Shown piece by piece: positions 1-7,461 of a stretch of 23,512 nt of DNA. The stretch lies in the NCBI GenBank assembly GCA_018818755.1, contig JAHIRL010000049.1, positions 1 to 23,512 on the forward strand. Direction: 5' to 3'. The DNA is from Patescibacteria group bacterium (GTDB lineage: Bacteria > Patescibacteriota > Gracilibacteria > UBA1369 > LOWO2-01-FULL-3). Both the position numbers and the translations under genes were made by a program. How positions within the stretch are numbered: position 1 is the stretch's first letter; each line of letters begins with the position of its first letter. The notes beneath the pieces are model-generated. The model had not been told where the DNA came from, did no database searches, and saw nothing but the letters and a program-made list of their open reading frames with translations.

Positions 1-7
1 ACTTGCA

Positions 8-53
8 TTGTGTTAAATTGGGTTTTGGATATTGCAAGAATAGTTTAACACAA
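8..53. terminator. Inverted repeat, possible terminator of the 1158-aa gene
   Basis: A perfect 10-bp inverted repeat (TTGTGTTAAA at 8-17, TTTAACACAA at 44-53) with a 26-base loop lies just beyond the stop codon of the minus-strand 1158-aa gene. A second shorter pair (CTTGCA at 2-7, TGCAAG at 33-38) overlaps it, so two alternative foldings are possible. There is no clear U-tract, so a role as terminator or mRNA 3'-end hairpin is an inference from position. Confidence 0.35.
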
Positions 54-59
54 AAGGAG

Positions 60-3000
60 TTAAGGTAGGCTTAAATCGATCTTAAAAATTTTAGGTTTGA
101 GCTGTTTGTCGTTTTTGTCTTTGTAGTTGATGTGAAGAATCATTTTTTCTCCTTCTACTTTTGCGGAAATTCCCGTGGGGGTTCCGTAGCTTGTGTCGTG
201 GAGATTTCGGAGAGGATCGTTGTTTTCCTCATATGCTCGTCTTTCCAGGCCTGTGCCTTTTACTCTTGCTTCCGGTGGAAGGAGGATTTTGAAAGCTTCG
301 GGGAAAATTTTGATTTTGTGTTTTTTCATAAATTCTCCGGCTTTTTTTAGGTTTTCGTTTTTTCTTATTTTTCCCGGATTGATGGAGGCAAGTTCGAGTT
401 TTGTTAGTGAGTTGATGAAGTTTTTGTTTTTTTTGATCATTGCGCTGACAAATATTTCATGATCCTTGATTACACTTGCGACGATTAAATGCTTGATGGC
501 GTTGGGAATGTTGATTTTTCCATCCTGATCTCTTCTTTCCAGCAGTTTTTCGGTGATGCGTTTGAGGTTCGGGGATTTTGAAAAATTGTAGATATTGGCT
601 ATTTTTAGTTTTAGAATTTTTTGACATTCTTCGTGCAGACGGGTGGCAAGACCTATTTTATTGAGGTGTCTTGCGTTTATTTGGCTGGGAAGTTTTTCGG
701 GGTTTGAGTTTTTGAGATATTTTCTTTGCTGTGGTTTGAGTTTAATGTCTCTAATTTCTTGGGGGATACTTTTAAGTGCGTTTTTTGGAAGAATGTTGCG
801 ATTGAATTGTTCTTTAGTTTTTGTGGGTGTAGATATGGATGTTTCTGGTTTTTTTGGTTTTTTCATTTTGTCCATTAGGGAGAAATATTGGACGCTTTTG
901 CTGTTTAGTCCGTCTTTGAAAAATTTAGATGTTGGCCAATCAGCGTTTTTTGCTTCATTTGAATCGTCGTAATATTGGACTTCTCCATTGGAGATCCGAT
1001 AATAGTGCGCTTTTTCTCCTTCGAAAATTAGATATTCTGCGCCGGCCGGTCTTTCTTTTTTTGCTTTGTAGACTTTCGATTTTAGGGCTGGATCGAGTAT
1101 TTGGTAGTAGTGTATTGGGTCGGTGTTTTTGCTGATGCTGTTTAGTGTTTCGCCTTTTGATTCAAAAACCTTTCCGAGTTTTTGAACTTGTGCAAAGAGT
1201 CCGGAGTAGTTTTTGTCTTCCGGTGTTTTGTTGTAAATTTTTGTGAAATTTTTGGGCTGGAATGATCCGTAAATAATATTGCCTGCTTTTTTTGAGGGGT
1301 CGCAGGACCGGAGTTCTTCGGACAAAGGGCTTATTTCTTGCAGATTGATTTGATTGTTTATCTTTACTTGATAAACTTTTTGAGGATAAGACCCTAGAGC
1401 AGGAACGAAAAGGTATAGTTTGCTTTTGCCCCCTTCGATTGAAGGAATCAGTTCGCCTCTGTTGATTGTTGATATTGAGGGATTTGGGCCTGTTGGAGCT
1501 TCTTTTAATGTTTTAGCTTTTGGGTTAGCTTTGTTGTTTAAAAGTTTTAAAACTAAATCTCCCAGTTCTCTTCGATCAAAGTTGTCGCCAAAAAATTTGG
1601 CGGGAATAGGGGAGAGTCTGATGTATTGATCAGGTTTGAATGAATTACTTTTCATCCCAAGACTGATGACGATGTGTGGATCGTCTCCTCTTTTAAAGCG
1701 AATTTTGAAAGTTTCTGCGTTGCCGTTTGAAAGTTGATAGGCCAGTCTTTCCAAAATTAGTTGGTTTTCTCCAAAGAATTGTCGGTTTTGTCTATCCATG
1801 TTTCCTTGGTAGGTGTTTAGGACTTGTAGTTTTGGAATGGTTTTTTTCTCTATTTTTACTGTTTCTTTTGTCTCGGGGAAGCTAGGTTCCGCTTGACCTA
1901 CTTTTGGTTTTTGCAAATCCAAATAGCCAATAAGTGCCAGGCAGGTGTATTGGGCAAAGTAGCCATCGTAGAAGTGTTTTGGGCCATGTCGCATACCATT
2001 GAAGCCGACTTCAATTGCTCTTAGAGGGCCGGAATTATATTCTTTGAGCTTTGGGTCATTGAGGAGATTTTTTGCTGTGTAGGCGATCATTTTTTGCAGA
2101 GCTTTCATGGCAAGTTTTGAAAGTTTTCCATATATGCCGTCGATTGCGTTTTTGGGATTGTTGTAACTCTCGTTGTAAACTCCCAAGTATACAAGAATTT
2201 TTTGGACATGTTTGATGTTTTCTTTTGTACTTGTTTGGATTCCTTTTAATGGAATTTCTTTCATCATTCCAATTAGTCCATTGATGTATTGCGCTCTTTT
2301 TTCCGGGGGCATCTCCAAAATGTTCTTTAGATTTTGGGTGGCGAGTTCTTCGTTTACATCCAAGGGTGTTTCAATATCTTTGAGTGATTTTTTGATGGGG
2401 GTGCTTGTGTCCGAAAGTTCGTGGAAGGGGGGGAGGCCATTGGGGAATCCGGCTTTTGGCAATACTTCATTCAGGTATGCGTCCCCGGATGTGCGCAATT
2501 GTTCTTTGAAAAATTTCCAATTGTTTGGATTATCAAAATTTTCTCCCGCTTTGAGGATGCTATGATTTTCGCGGTTGAGGATTGATCCGTCGGGGTGAAT
2601 TTCGTAAGCCGTTTTGTCTATTTTAAATTGACGGTCATTGTTTTTGTCTAGGACTGCTTTTGCTGGCAGATCTATTTGGGTTTTGCTTTTGAGGATGGCC
2701 AGGCGAATGGAGTTTGTGTCTTTGTCGTTGTTGCCTTGTAATTTGCTTACACCGTTTTTGATTAGAATTATCGGTGGATTTTTTTGTTTTTTGAAAAAAT
2801 CTTCCTGGCTTGGGTTGTCGTATTCTTTGATTGCGCCGTTTTGTGAATTTACTATGTAGAGAGTGTGGTTGTCTTGTTGGTCTGTTGGGACGCGCAGGAT
2901 GTATTTAAATCCGTCTCCGTTCATTTTGTAGATCTCGGCGTTGTTTATTTTGCTAATGTCTTGATTTTCGTTGGTGGAAAGGTCGGTGTCTATGAGAAAT

Positions 3001-3536
3001 TTGAGGTTTTGGAGGGTTTGCATGTCAAAAATGCCGTTTTCGTCAAGGTGGGTGATGCCCGGAAGATCTATCTTGTTTCCATTGTTGAATCCAAGTTCTT
3101 TGTTGAGCATTTTTTGAAGCTTCATGACCGCCTTGCTTGTGTCGTTATCAAAGTTGCTGTCGGGTTCTTGGAGGAAATTGAATGAGGATAAGATTGTTTC
3201 CAGGTTTCTTATTGTTTCAGGATCGCTGTTTGTGTCTATTGGTTCTTTGAGGGGTTGGGTTAGTAGAGAATTTTTGGCATTATTTAATGTCTCATCGTTG
3301 TTTATCCATAACCAAATACGAGCTTCGTCGATGCCGTTCTCGTCTGCGACTGTGCTAATTGCCTTTTGCAGGGCTTCCTGTTTTTCTTTGTTTGTTTCAG
3401 AATCGTTTTTAAGATTTTTTGCTACTTCTTGTAGGCGGGTCATTGTAATTTCTTCTTTATCGTCAATAAGATCGGCTTTTGTTTCGATTTTTTTGGCCAG
3501 GTCATCTGTAAAATTTGGTGCTTTATTTAGACTCAT
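60..3536 (-). CDS. Large protein of unknown function with peptidoglycan-binding-like segments
   Basis: This 1158-aa protein has an ATG start and TAA stop, and I do not recognise a family for the whole chain. Residues about 109-182 and 437-492 resemble peptidoglycan-binding domain 1 folds: a helix pair around an NGIFD or DGIYGK turn, as in proteins where such domains target cell wall. However, there is no signal peptide or membrane helix, so the product looks cytoplasmic unless exported by an unusual route. A module ending in an FFK motif appears three times in diverged form (about 202-251, 306-346, 821-873), with a short 'NG(x)I/V..YD' strand pair before it. The C-terminal third is very Lys/Asn-rich. 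It starts 6 bases after the stop of a 51-aa gene, with no Shine-Dalgarno, so the two are probably one transcript. The CDS is near certain; function is unknown. Confidence 0.85.
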   Translation of the reverse strand: MSLNKAPNFTDDLAKKIETKADLIDDKEEITMTRLQEVAKNLKNDSETNKEKQEALQKAISTVADENGIDEARIWLWINNDETLNNAKNSLLTQPLKEPIDTNSDPETIRNLETILSSFNFLQEPDSNFDNDTSKAVMKLQKMLNKELGFNNGNKIDLPGITHLDENGIFDMQTLQNLKFLIDTDLSTNENQDISKINNAEIYKMNGDGFKYILRVPTDQQDNHTLYIVNSQNGAIKEYDNPSQEDFFKKQKNPPIILIKNGVSKLQGNNDKDTNSIRLAILKSKTQIDLPAKAVLDKNNDRQFKIDKTAYEIHPDGSILNRENHSILKAGENFDNPNNWKFFKEQLRTSGDAYLNEVLPKAGFPNGLPPFHELSDTSTPIKKSLKDIETPLDVNEELATQNLKNILEMPPEKRAQYINGLIGMMKEIPLKGIQTSTKENIKHVQKILVYLGVYNESYNNPKNAIDGIYGKLSKLAMKALQKMIAYTAKNLLNDPKLKEYNSGPLRAIEVGFNGMRHGPKHFYDGYFAQYTCLALIGYLDLQKPKVGQAEPSFPETKETVKIEKKTIPKLQVLNTYQGNMDRQNRQFFGENQLILERLAYQLSNGNAETFKIRFKRGDDPHIVISLGMKSNSFKPDQYIRLSPIPAKFFGDNFDRRELGDLVLKLLNNKANPKAKTLKEAPTGPNPSISTINRGELIPSIEGGKSKLYLFVPALGSYPQKVYQVKINNQINLQEISPLSEELRSCDPSKKAGNIIYGSFQPKNFTKIYNKTPEDKNYSGLFAQVQKLGKVFESKGETLNSISKNTDPIHYYQILDPALKSKVYKAKKERPAGAEYLIFEGEKAHYYRISNGEVQYYDDSNEAKNADWPTSKFFKDGLNSKSVQYFSLMDKMKKPKKPETSISTPTKTKEQFNRNILPKNALKSIPQEIRDIKLKPQQRKYLKNSNPEKLPSQINARHLNKIGLATRLHEECQKILKLKIANIYNFSKSPNLKRITEKLLERRDQDGKINIPNAIKHLIVASVIKDHEIFVSAMIKKNKNFINSLTKLELASINPGKIRKNENLKKAGEFMKKHKIKIFPEAFKILLPPEARVKGTGLERRAYEENNDPLRNLHDTSYGTPTGISAKVEGEKMILHINYKDKNDKQLKPKIFKIDLSLP

Positions 3537-3542
3537 GCAAAA

Positions 3543-3698
3543 TTATAAATTATCGAGTTCTTTGAGCAAATCATCCGCTTGTTTTTCCTCGATGTTGCGG
3601 GATTTTGATATTTGGGTGTTCAAAAAGTTTTTGTTGGCTACTTTTTTTACTTTTTGTAAAATTTCTAATTTTTGGGCTGTGCTGAACTTTTTGAGCAT
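3543..3698 (-). CDS. Small 51-aa helical protein of unknown function
   Basis: An ATG-to-TAA frame of 51 codons begins MLKKFSTAQKLEILQKVKK and ends ADDLLKELDNL. It is highly charged and predicted mostly helical, with no membrane segment or cysteine. It lies directly upstream of the 1158-aa gene with 6 bases between stop and start, so it is likely its co-transcribed leader gene and perhaps a partner. No Shine-Dalgarno is visible. An AT-rich stretch upstream (3700-3735) could hold the promoter, but no box pair is convincing. Its reality rests on tight spacing and Lys/Glu-rich composition like its neighbour; it is too short to assign by motif. Confidence 0.55.
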   Translation of the reverse strand: MLKKFSTAQKLEILQKVKKVANKNFLNTQISKSRNIEEKQADDLLKELDNL

Positions 3699-3833
3699 AG
3701 CTTTTTTTTATATACTAAAATCTATATATTTTAGCAGAAGATTGCGGATTTGGGAAGGGTGAAAGTTGTTTTTCTTTCTTTATTTGGATGTTTTGCTAAA
3801 ATTGTTTTCCATTTCATAATTAATCCTTTGTTT

Positions 3834-4566
3834 ATGTTTGATCCAGAAGATACAGAAATATGGACTCCTGATTTTTATATTCCTAAGTTACAGGTGGTTT
3901 TGCCTGCACCTGATCTTTTGCCTAAACCTGAGGACTCTGAGGCGTTTAAGCTCATGCAAGAATTGGTCCATACAATAGAAGAACTAGGAATAGATTTGGG
4001 AGAGAGATATATTCCTACTAAGGATCGGATGGTTGATTATAAGGACTACTTTAGTGGAATTCCAAGATTCGGTCATGAGAATGATTCAGTTGATTGTAGG
4101 GATTATAGTGGAAATGTATTGCAGATGAAGTCCTCGGGAAAATTTGGGGAAAGAGCTAAACAGCATGATTCCGTGGGGCATGTCATTTCTGATATTTGGA
4201 TGAAGTTATTGGAGGTAGGCAGGGTGAATAATGAGGATGCAAGCAAATTTTTTCCTCTATACTTAAGGCCTTGTTTCAAAAATGGAGATAGAAGATGTGT
4301 TCGGCCTGATAATGGCCACATAACTTTTGGTATAGCTTCAATGACAAATTTAAGTTGTGCTGTGGGGTGGGGGGGGAGTGAATGCCGGCAGTGGGTCGGA
4401 AGTGGATTTACGAGCAGAATTTGGAGAATTGATTTACAAAGCTATTTTAGAACGGGCTAATGTTGCAGCCACTTGGTTAGGTTTGGGAGGAGTACAAATT
4501 GCGACGGGTGTTGATGAGCAAAGGGAAAGTTATTTAGAGAATGTGAGGCGTTTGGAGATGGGGTAG
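3834..4566 (+). pseudogene. Hypothetical gene split by a frameshift at a G8 run
   Basis: The first frame, from the ATG at 3834, reads an acidic, proline-rich protein (MFDPEDTEIWTPDFYIP...) until TAA at 4458-4460. From the G run at 4369-4376 onward the +1 frame instead gives a plausible C-terminus (AGSGSEVDLRAEFGELIY..., ending EMG, TAG at 4564-4566), while the original frame turns into atypical sequence. With seven G instead of eight, the two join as ...AVGWGGVNAGSG..., about 243 aa. It could be a sequencing or assembly error, a true pseudogene, or phase variation. No family is recognised; there is no signal peptide. The upstream sequence TTGCTA-16-CATAAT is a weak promoter candidate. An earlier TTG start at 3750 would add a hydrophobic, unlikely leader and was not chosen. 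Confidence 0.6.
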
Positions 4567-4638
4567 GGTGCCCTTGGGGTTGTGGTGGTTGGTGAAATGT
4601 GAAATTTTTCATAAAAGATGAGCTTAAGTGAGTATTAT

Positions 4639-4667
4639 TTGCGTGTATTTTCTAATTATATTACAAT
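4639..4667 (+). promoter_or_regulatory. Sigma-70-type promoter for the lipoprotein gene
   Basis: TTGCGT at 4639-4644 and TACAAT at 4662-4667 are separated by 17 bases. Transcription would begin near 4674 and leave a leader of about 29 bases before the ATG at 4703. The rest of the gene-free stretch 4567-4702 shows only a short TGAAATTTTTCA palindrome. Confidence 0.6.
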
Positions 4668-4702
4668 ATATTCGGAAGTTTTTTATTTGTAATAAAAATA
4701 AT

Positions 4703-5362
4703 ATGAAAAAGATTTTATTGGTTTTGGTGGTGCTAATAGGAGTTGTAGTTTTTTTAGTTGGGTGTGGTAAAACAGACAAGTTATCAGATGAGGGTGGCAA
4801 GGATTTGGCGAAAAATTCAGAAAGTGGTAGTTCGGCGATTCAATCGGGTGCGGAGGATACGGGGTATTTTGGAGGGGCGGGAGGAGAATTCTCTGAGTTT
4901 GCGGATTTTGCGGAGGCTCAACAAGAAATTATGGAGAACTATGATGAAAATGATCCTGAAGCTATGGCGAAAATGATGGAAGTCTATGCGGATTATGGAG
5001 CAAAGATGGAACTTAAAGAATTTGAAGATACAGAGGCTGTTGATGCACCAAGTGATTTTCCGTCAGATTTGATATATAGCGGTGGAAAAATTACTCAGGC
5101 TTCTGATAGTAGCGATGAAGAATATATCAGTAAGGATATTACAATAGAAACAACTGATGATTTTAAAAGCGTAAAAGATTTTTATAAAAACTTGTTTTCT
5201 CAATCTATGTGGCAAATTACCTCTCAATCAAGTGAGAGTGGTGGTGCTTCTTATGAAGTAACTAATTCTGCTGATCTTGATGCGAGTGTATATATTGAAT
5301 CAGATCCGTATTCAAAAATAGTCGCTATTTCTATTTCATATTCAGGTTATATTGCGGAGTAA
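4703..5362 (+). CDS. Acidic lipoprotein of unknown function
   Basis: The 219-aa product starts with a lipoprotein signal peptide: MKK, a hydrophobic run, then the lipobox LVGC with Cys21 as the lipidated residue. The mature part opens with a Ser/Gly/Asp/Glu-rich linker (about 22-60). A Glu/Met-rich helical stretch follows, and then a folded C-terminal domain (about 110-219) of the 'ypgs.i....Y......W.......' type seen in many surface lipoproteins. The ATG at 4703 was chosen over an upstream alternative start at 4628 because it places the signal peptide at the N-terminus and follows a good promoter. It lies 33 bases before the next gene and probably shares its transcript. Its function is unknown; it is likely anchored to the outer face of the cytoplasmic membrane. 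Confidence 0.85.
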   Translation: MKKILLVLVVLIGVVVFLVGCGKTDKLSDEGGKDLAKNSESGSSAIQSGAEDTGYFGGAGGEFSEFADFAEAQQEIMENYDENDPEAMAKMMEVYADYGAKMELKEFEDTEAVDAPSDFPSDLIYSGGKITQASDSSDEEYISKDITIETTDDFKSVKDFYKNLFSQSMWQITSQSSESGGASYEVTNSADLDASVYIESDPYSKIVAISISYSGYIAE

Positions 5363-5395
5363 TGTTTGGTTTTATCTATAATTTAATTTAAACCT

Positions 5396-5821
5396 ATGAA
5401 TGAGTTAGAAAATTTTCTTACTTTGTATTTGGTAAAAAAAGCTCCTTTTACTATTCCTGCGCGGATACGGGAAAAATTGGTTATTATAGCTCCATGGATT
5501 GATCTTATTTTTGTAGTGCTGTTTCTGCCAGTTTTGTTTGTACTTTTAGGGCTTAATTTTATGTATTTTGCTCCTGTTTGGTTGATGGGAACTCACATGT
5601 ATGGGTGGGGGGCGGCAACAATAATTGCTTTTGCTACATTTATTCTTGAGGTTGTTGCTATTCCGGGGCTTTTTAAGAGGAAAAAATACGCGTGGAGGTT
5701 ATTAATGTATTCGTCTTTATTGGTTATTATTAGTGATTTGGTTTTCTTTAGTTTTGGAGGTATTTTGGGGGGAATTATTGGTCTTTACTTCCTGTTTCAG
5801 ATTAAAGAATATTACAAGTAA
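5396..5821 (+). CDS. Small integral membrane protein (four predicted helices)
   Basis: This 141-aa protein has four hydrophobic segments at about residues 33-54, 68-90, 101-120 and 122-137, separated by short basic loops (FKRKKYAWR). The N-terminus carries a conserved-looking amphipathic part (NFLTLYLVKKAPFTIP) that I associate from memory with short, uncharacterised membrane proteins in CPR genomes. The charge pattern puts the RKKYAWR loop inside. It follows the lipoprotein gene by 33 bases on the same strand, so they probably form a two-gene unit, which suggests an envelope role. There is no catalytic motif, and its function is unknown. Confidence 0.8.
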   Translation: MNELENFLTLYLVKKAPFTIPARIREKLVIIAPWIDLIFVVLFLPVLFVLLGLNFMYFAPVWLMGTHMYGWGAATIIAFATFILEVVAIPGLFKRKKYAWRLLMYSSLLVIISDLVFFSFGGILGGIIGLYFLFQIKEYYK

Positions 5822-5898
5822 ATATAATTTGATAAGGGATGTAAGGTACATTTAAAAGCCCTAGAGTTGGGAGTATGAGGTGCTAATAGTGCATCTTT

Positions 5899-5990
5899 TG
5901 GTAGGGCCAAGGGGTGTCTCTCCCCATTTCTTCGAAATGGGGGCCCGAGACATGACCCCTGCGGGGCCCTCGAACCCTGTGGGTTCTCGC
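5899..5990. repeat. GC-rich hairpin element carrying a copy of the tRNA-Glu 3' end
   Basis: Sixteen bases at 5899-5914 exactly repeat the 3' end of the neighbouring tRNA-Glu gene (6040-6055), including CCA. The copy is followed by a dense set of palindromes. A long hairpin at 5916-5951 has outer arms GTCTC/GAGAC and inner arms CCCCATTTC/GAAATGGGG around TTC. Next come CCCC-TGC-GGGG (5956-5966) and GAACCC-TGT-GGGTTC (5972-5986). On the minus strand, 5970-5899 is 72 nt long, begins AGGGCC and ends GGCCCTACCA, so its ends pair like an acceptor stem, but no proper D arm or T loop is present. It may be a tRNA-derived repeat, an old att site or a decayed element. The reading frame across it gives the VGPRGxxP-type peptide typical of mis-called tRNA regions. 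Confidence 0.55.
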
Positions 5991-6005
5991 TCCTTAGGTA
6001 CAATC

Positions 6006-6037
6006 AAAAAATGCCAGCCAGATGGCTGTCATTTTTT
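6006..6037 (-). terminator. Rho-independent terminator of tRNA-Glu (bidirectional)
   Basis: The arms AAAAAATG-C-CAGCCA and TGGCTG-T-CATTTTTT pair around a GA loop with one mismatch. The A-tract and T-tract flank the GC core, so the hairpin can end transcription from either side. It starts 3 bases past the CCA of the minus-strand tRNA-Glu. It could also stop plus-strand transcription from the membrane-protein gene. Confidence 0.85.
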
Positions 6038-6039
6038 AA

Positions 6040-6114
6040 TGGTAGGGCCAAGGGGAATCGAACCCCTGTTGCTAGGATGAAAACCTAGTGTCCTAACCAC
6101 TAGACGATGGCCCC
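6040..6114 (-). tRNA. tRNA-Glu (anticodon TTC)
   Basis: The minus strand folds into a full cloverleaf. The acceptor is GGGGCCA/TGGCCCT (one G-U pair), the D arm includes AGTGGTTAGGA, the anticodon stem is CTAGG/CCTAG with loop TTTTCAT (anticodon TTC, reading GAA/GAG), and the T arm is AGGGG-TTCGATT-CCCCT. The discriminator is A, and the 3' CCA is encoded (6040-6042). It has its own promoter upstream and a strong terminator right after the CCA, so it is a single-gene transcript. Its cognate synthetase gene, gltX, lies in the same window at 19145-20635. Confidence 0.97.
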
Positions 6115-6135
6115 ATATTTTCAAAATGCTAGATC

Positions 6136-6163
6136 AGTATAAGGATATGCGTTTTAAAGTCAA
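6136..6163 (-). promoter_or_regulatory. Promoter of tRNA-Glu
   Basis: On the minus strand TTGACT (6158-6163) and TATACT (6136-6141) are spaced by 16 bases, a near-consensus sigma-70-type promoter placed about 22 bases before the tRNA 5' end. The -35 box lies just past the stop codon of the preceding FtsL-like gene (6166-6168). Confidence 0.75.
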
Positions 6164-6165
6164 TA

Positions 6166-6513
6166 TTAATTGGCGTAAGTATCTTCCAGGCGAATGTAGT
6201 CTTTCTTTTCGGCTTCTTCCATATTTTCGTTAAAAACTTCGGTTTCGAGATTGGAGAAGGATGTGGCTTCTGTTAGTTGGGATTTTATATTTGCTTCTTG
6301 GTCTTTGAGCTCTTTGTTTTTTATTTCTTGTTGGGCAAGTTCGTAACCTTTTTGGGCACTTTTACTTGTCAGACTTAAAAAGGCTATGGAAAGGATCACA
6401 ATCATTGTTGCGAGTGTGATGATTAGAGTTTTTGTTGTGCGTTTTACTTCACTCCTTAGGGTTTTTTTGTTTCTGATTTTGACATATCTTTTGTGATACT
6501 GGATGGAATTCAT
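6166..6513 (-). CDS. FtsL/FtsB-like bitopic coiled-coil protein
   Basis: The 115-aa product has a basic cytoplasmic N-terminus (1-27), one membrane helix (about 28-49), then a short coiled coil (51-85). The pattern KGYELAQQEIKNKELKDQ, followed by a polar break and SNLE, is the layout of the FtsL/DivIC/FtsB septum proteins. Those proteins bridge divisome components outside the membrane. The acidic tail (90-115) has no recognised motif. It is the last gene of the rpmH-rnpA-yidC-jag-SLH string, 13 bases after the SLH-RlpA gene. Pairing with a cell-wall RlpA-type protein fits a division role. Sequence identity in this family is too low for certainty; any small bitopic coiled-coil protein would look similar. 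Confidence 0.6.
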   Translation of the reverse strand: MNSIQYHKRYVKIRNKKTLRSEVKRTTKTLIITLATMIVILSIAFLSLTSKSAQKGYELAQQEIKNKELKDQEANIKSQLTEATSFSNLETEVFNENMEEAEKKDYIRLEDTYAN

Positions 6514-6526
6514 GTGAATTTGGGGA

Positions 6527-7459
6527 TTAATCTTCGATGATGCTGTATTTTATGTCGATTATTCCACTTCCACGGGAGGCAATTGCGGTGAAAGCCCCTT
6601 CTGATAAATCCAGAACTCGGCCAGGTCCGTAGGGGCCTCTGTCGTTGATCTTTACTATTACTGTTTTGCCGTTTGCGAGGTTTGTGACTTGTACTTGGGT
6701 ATCAAAGGGGAGAGTTTTGTGGGCGGCTGTCATGGCGTTCATGTCGAAGGTGTCGCCCGAGGCTGTGCCTCTGCCATTAAAGGCTTCGCCATAGAATGTG
6801 GCTTTGCCAAAGCGATCTCCTTTTTCGTATCCTTGCATTCTATAAATGATTTCGGCTAAGTATCCGCGTGTTAGCTCCTGATCCGGATTGATGCTGTTGT
6901 TTGCACTGATATAAAGAAGACCTCTTTCTTTTGCCAGGGCCGCATATCTGCTGTACCAGCTGTCTGTGGCGGTGTCTGCAAAAAGGTTTTCTTCCGTAGT
7001 TTCGGGATAATTGATTGTCCTTAGCGATTCCATGTAAATTTTAAGAGTTTCCATTAGGTTGATGTTTTCTGATGGCTTAAAAGTTCCGTCGTCGTATCCA
7101 TTGATGACTTTTTTGTCTTTTGCCGCTGAGATATATTTTGCATACCAAGCGGAGCGAACGACATCAGTAAAAACATTTTCCTCTGGTTGATCCGCCTCAT
7201 TTATTCCTTCTTTCGTTAGTAATTCGCTGGCAAGGGTGAGCATTTTTAATGCTTCAGCTCGATTGATTTTTTCTTCTGGCCTAAAGGATCCGTCATCATA
7301 ACCTTCGATTACGCCATTTTCCTTTAAGGTGGAGATGGCTACGAAGTTTTTATGTCCTATATATAGATCTGAAAAGGGGAGTACTTCTTCGGCGATGCTG
7401 AGATTTGCAAGGGACAGCAAAAAAAATATTGTAAGAGCAATCCTAAATATGTTTTTCAT
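6527..7459 (-). CDS. SLH-domain protein with C-terminal RlpA-like double-psi beta-barrel
   Basis: This 310-aa secreted protein has a signal peptide (1-23, cleavage near SIA-EE). Three S-layer-homology repeats follow at about 29-80, 97-147 and 160-208: the first two with GYDDGSF/TFxP cores, the third degenerate. The C-terminal RlpA-type barrel is at about 218-307. RlpA hallmarks are clear: TASGDTFDMNAMTAAHKTLP, VTNLANGK and INDRGPYGPGRVLDLS. RlpA proteins act at the septum on glycan strands, some as lytic transglycosylases. The usual C-terminal SPOR domain is missing and the SLH repeats take its place as the wall-binding part, so the protein likely cuts or binds peptidoglycan while attached to secondary wall polymer. 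It starts 2 bases after the jag stop. Whether the barrel is catalytic cannot be told from sequence alone. Confidence 0.93.
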   Translation of the reverse strand: MKNIFRIALTIFFLLSLANLSIAEEVLPFSDLYIGHKNFVAISTLKENGVIEGYDDGSFRPEEKINRAEALKMLTLASELLTKEGINEADQPEENVFTDVVRSAWYAKYISAAKDKKVINGYDDGTFKPSENINLMETLKIYMESLRTINYPETTEENLFADTATDSWYSRYAALAKERGLLYISANNSINPDQELTRGYLAEIIYRMQGYEKGDRFGKATFYGEAFNGRGTASGDTFDMNAMTAAHKTLPFDTQVQVTNLANGKTVIVKINDRGPYGPGRVLDLSEGAFTAIASRGSGIIDIKYSIIED

Positions 7460-7461
7460 AA

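Noticed and set aside
3124..3762. 212-aa plus-strand Ser/Phe-rich frame
   Set aside because: It is antisense to the 1158-aa gene and has the same antisense composition.
5899..5970. A second tRNA gene
   Set aside because: The ends pair and CCA is present, but there is no D arm, no TTC-type T loop in the right place and no normal anticodon arm, so it is described as a repeat only.
5880..6080. 66-aa plus-strand frame with VGPRGVSP and VGPRGIEP motifs
   Set aside because: It reads through the antisense of tRNA-Glu and its 3'-end copy; VGPRGxxP-type peptides are typical false ORFs from tRNA regions.
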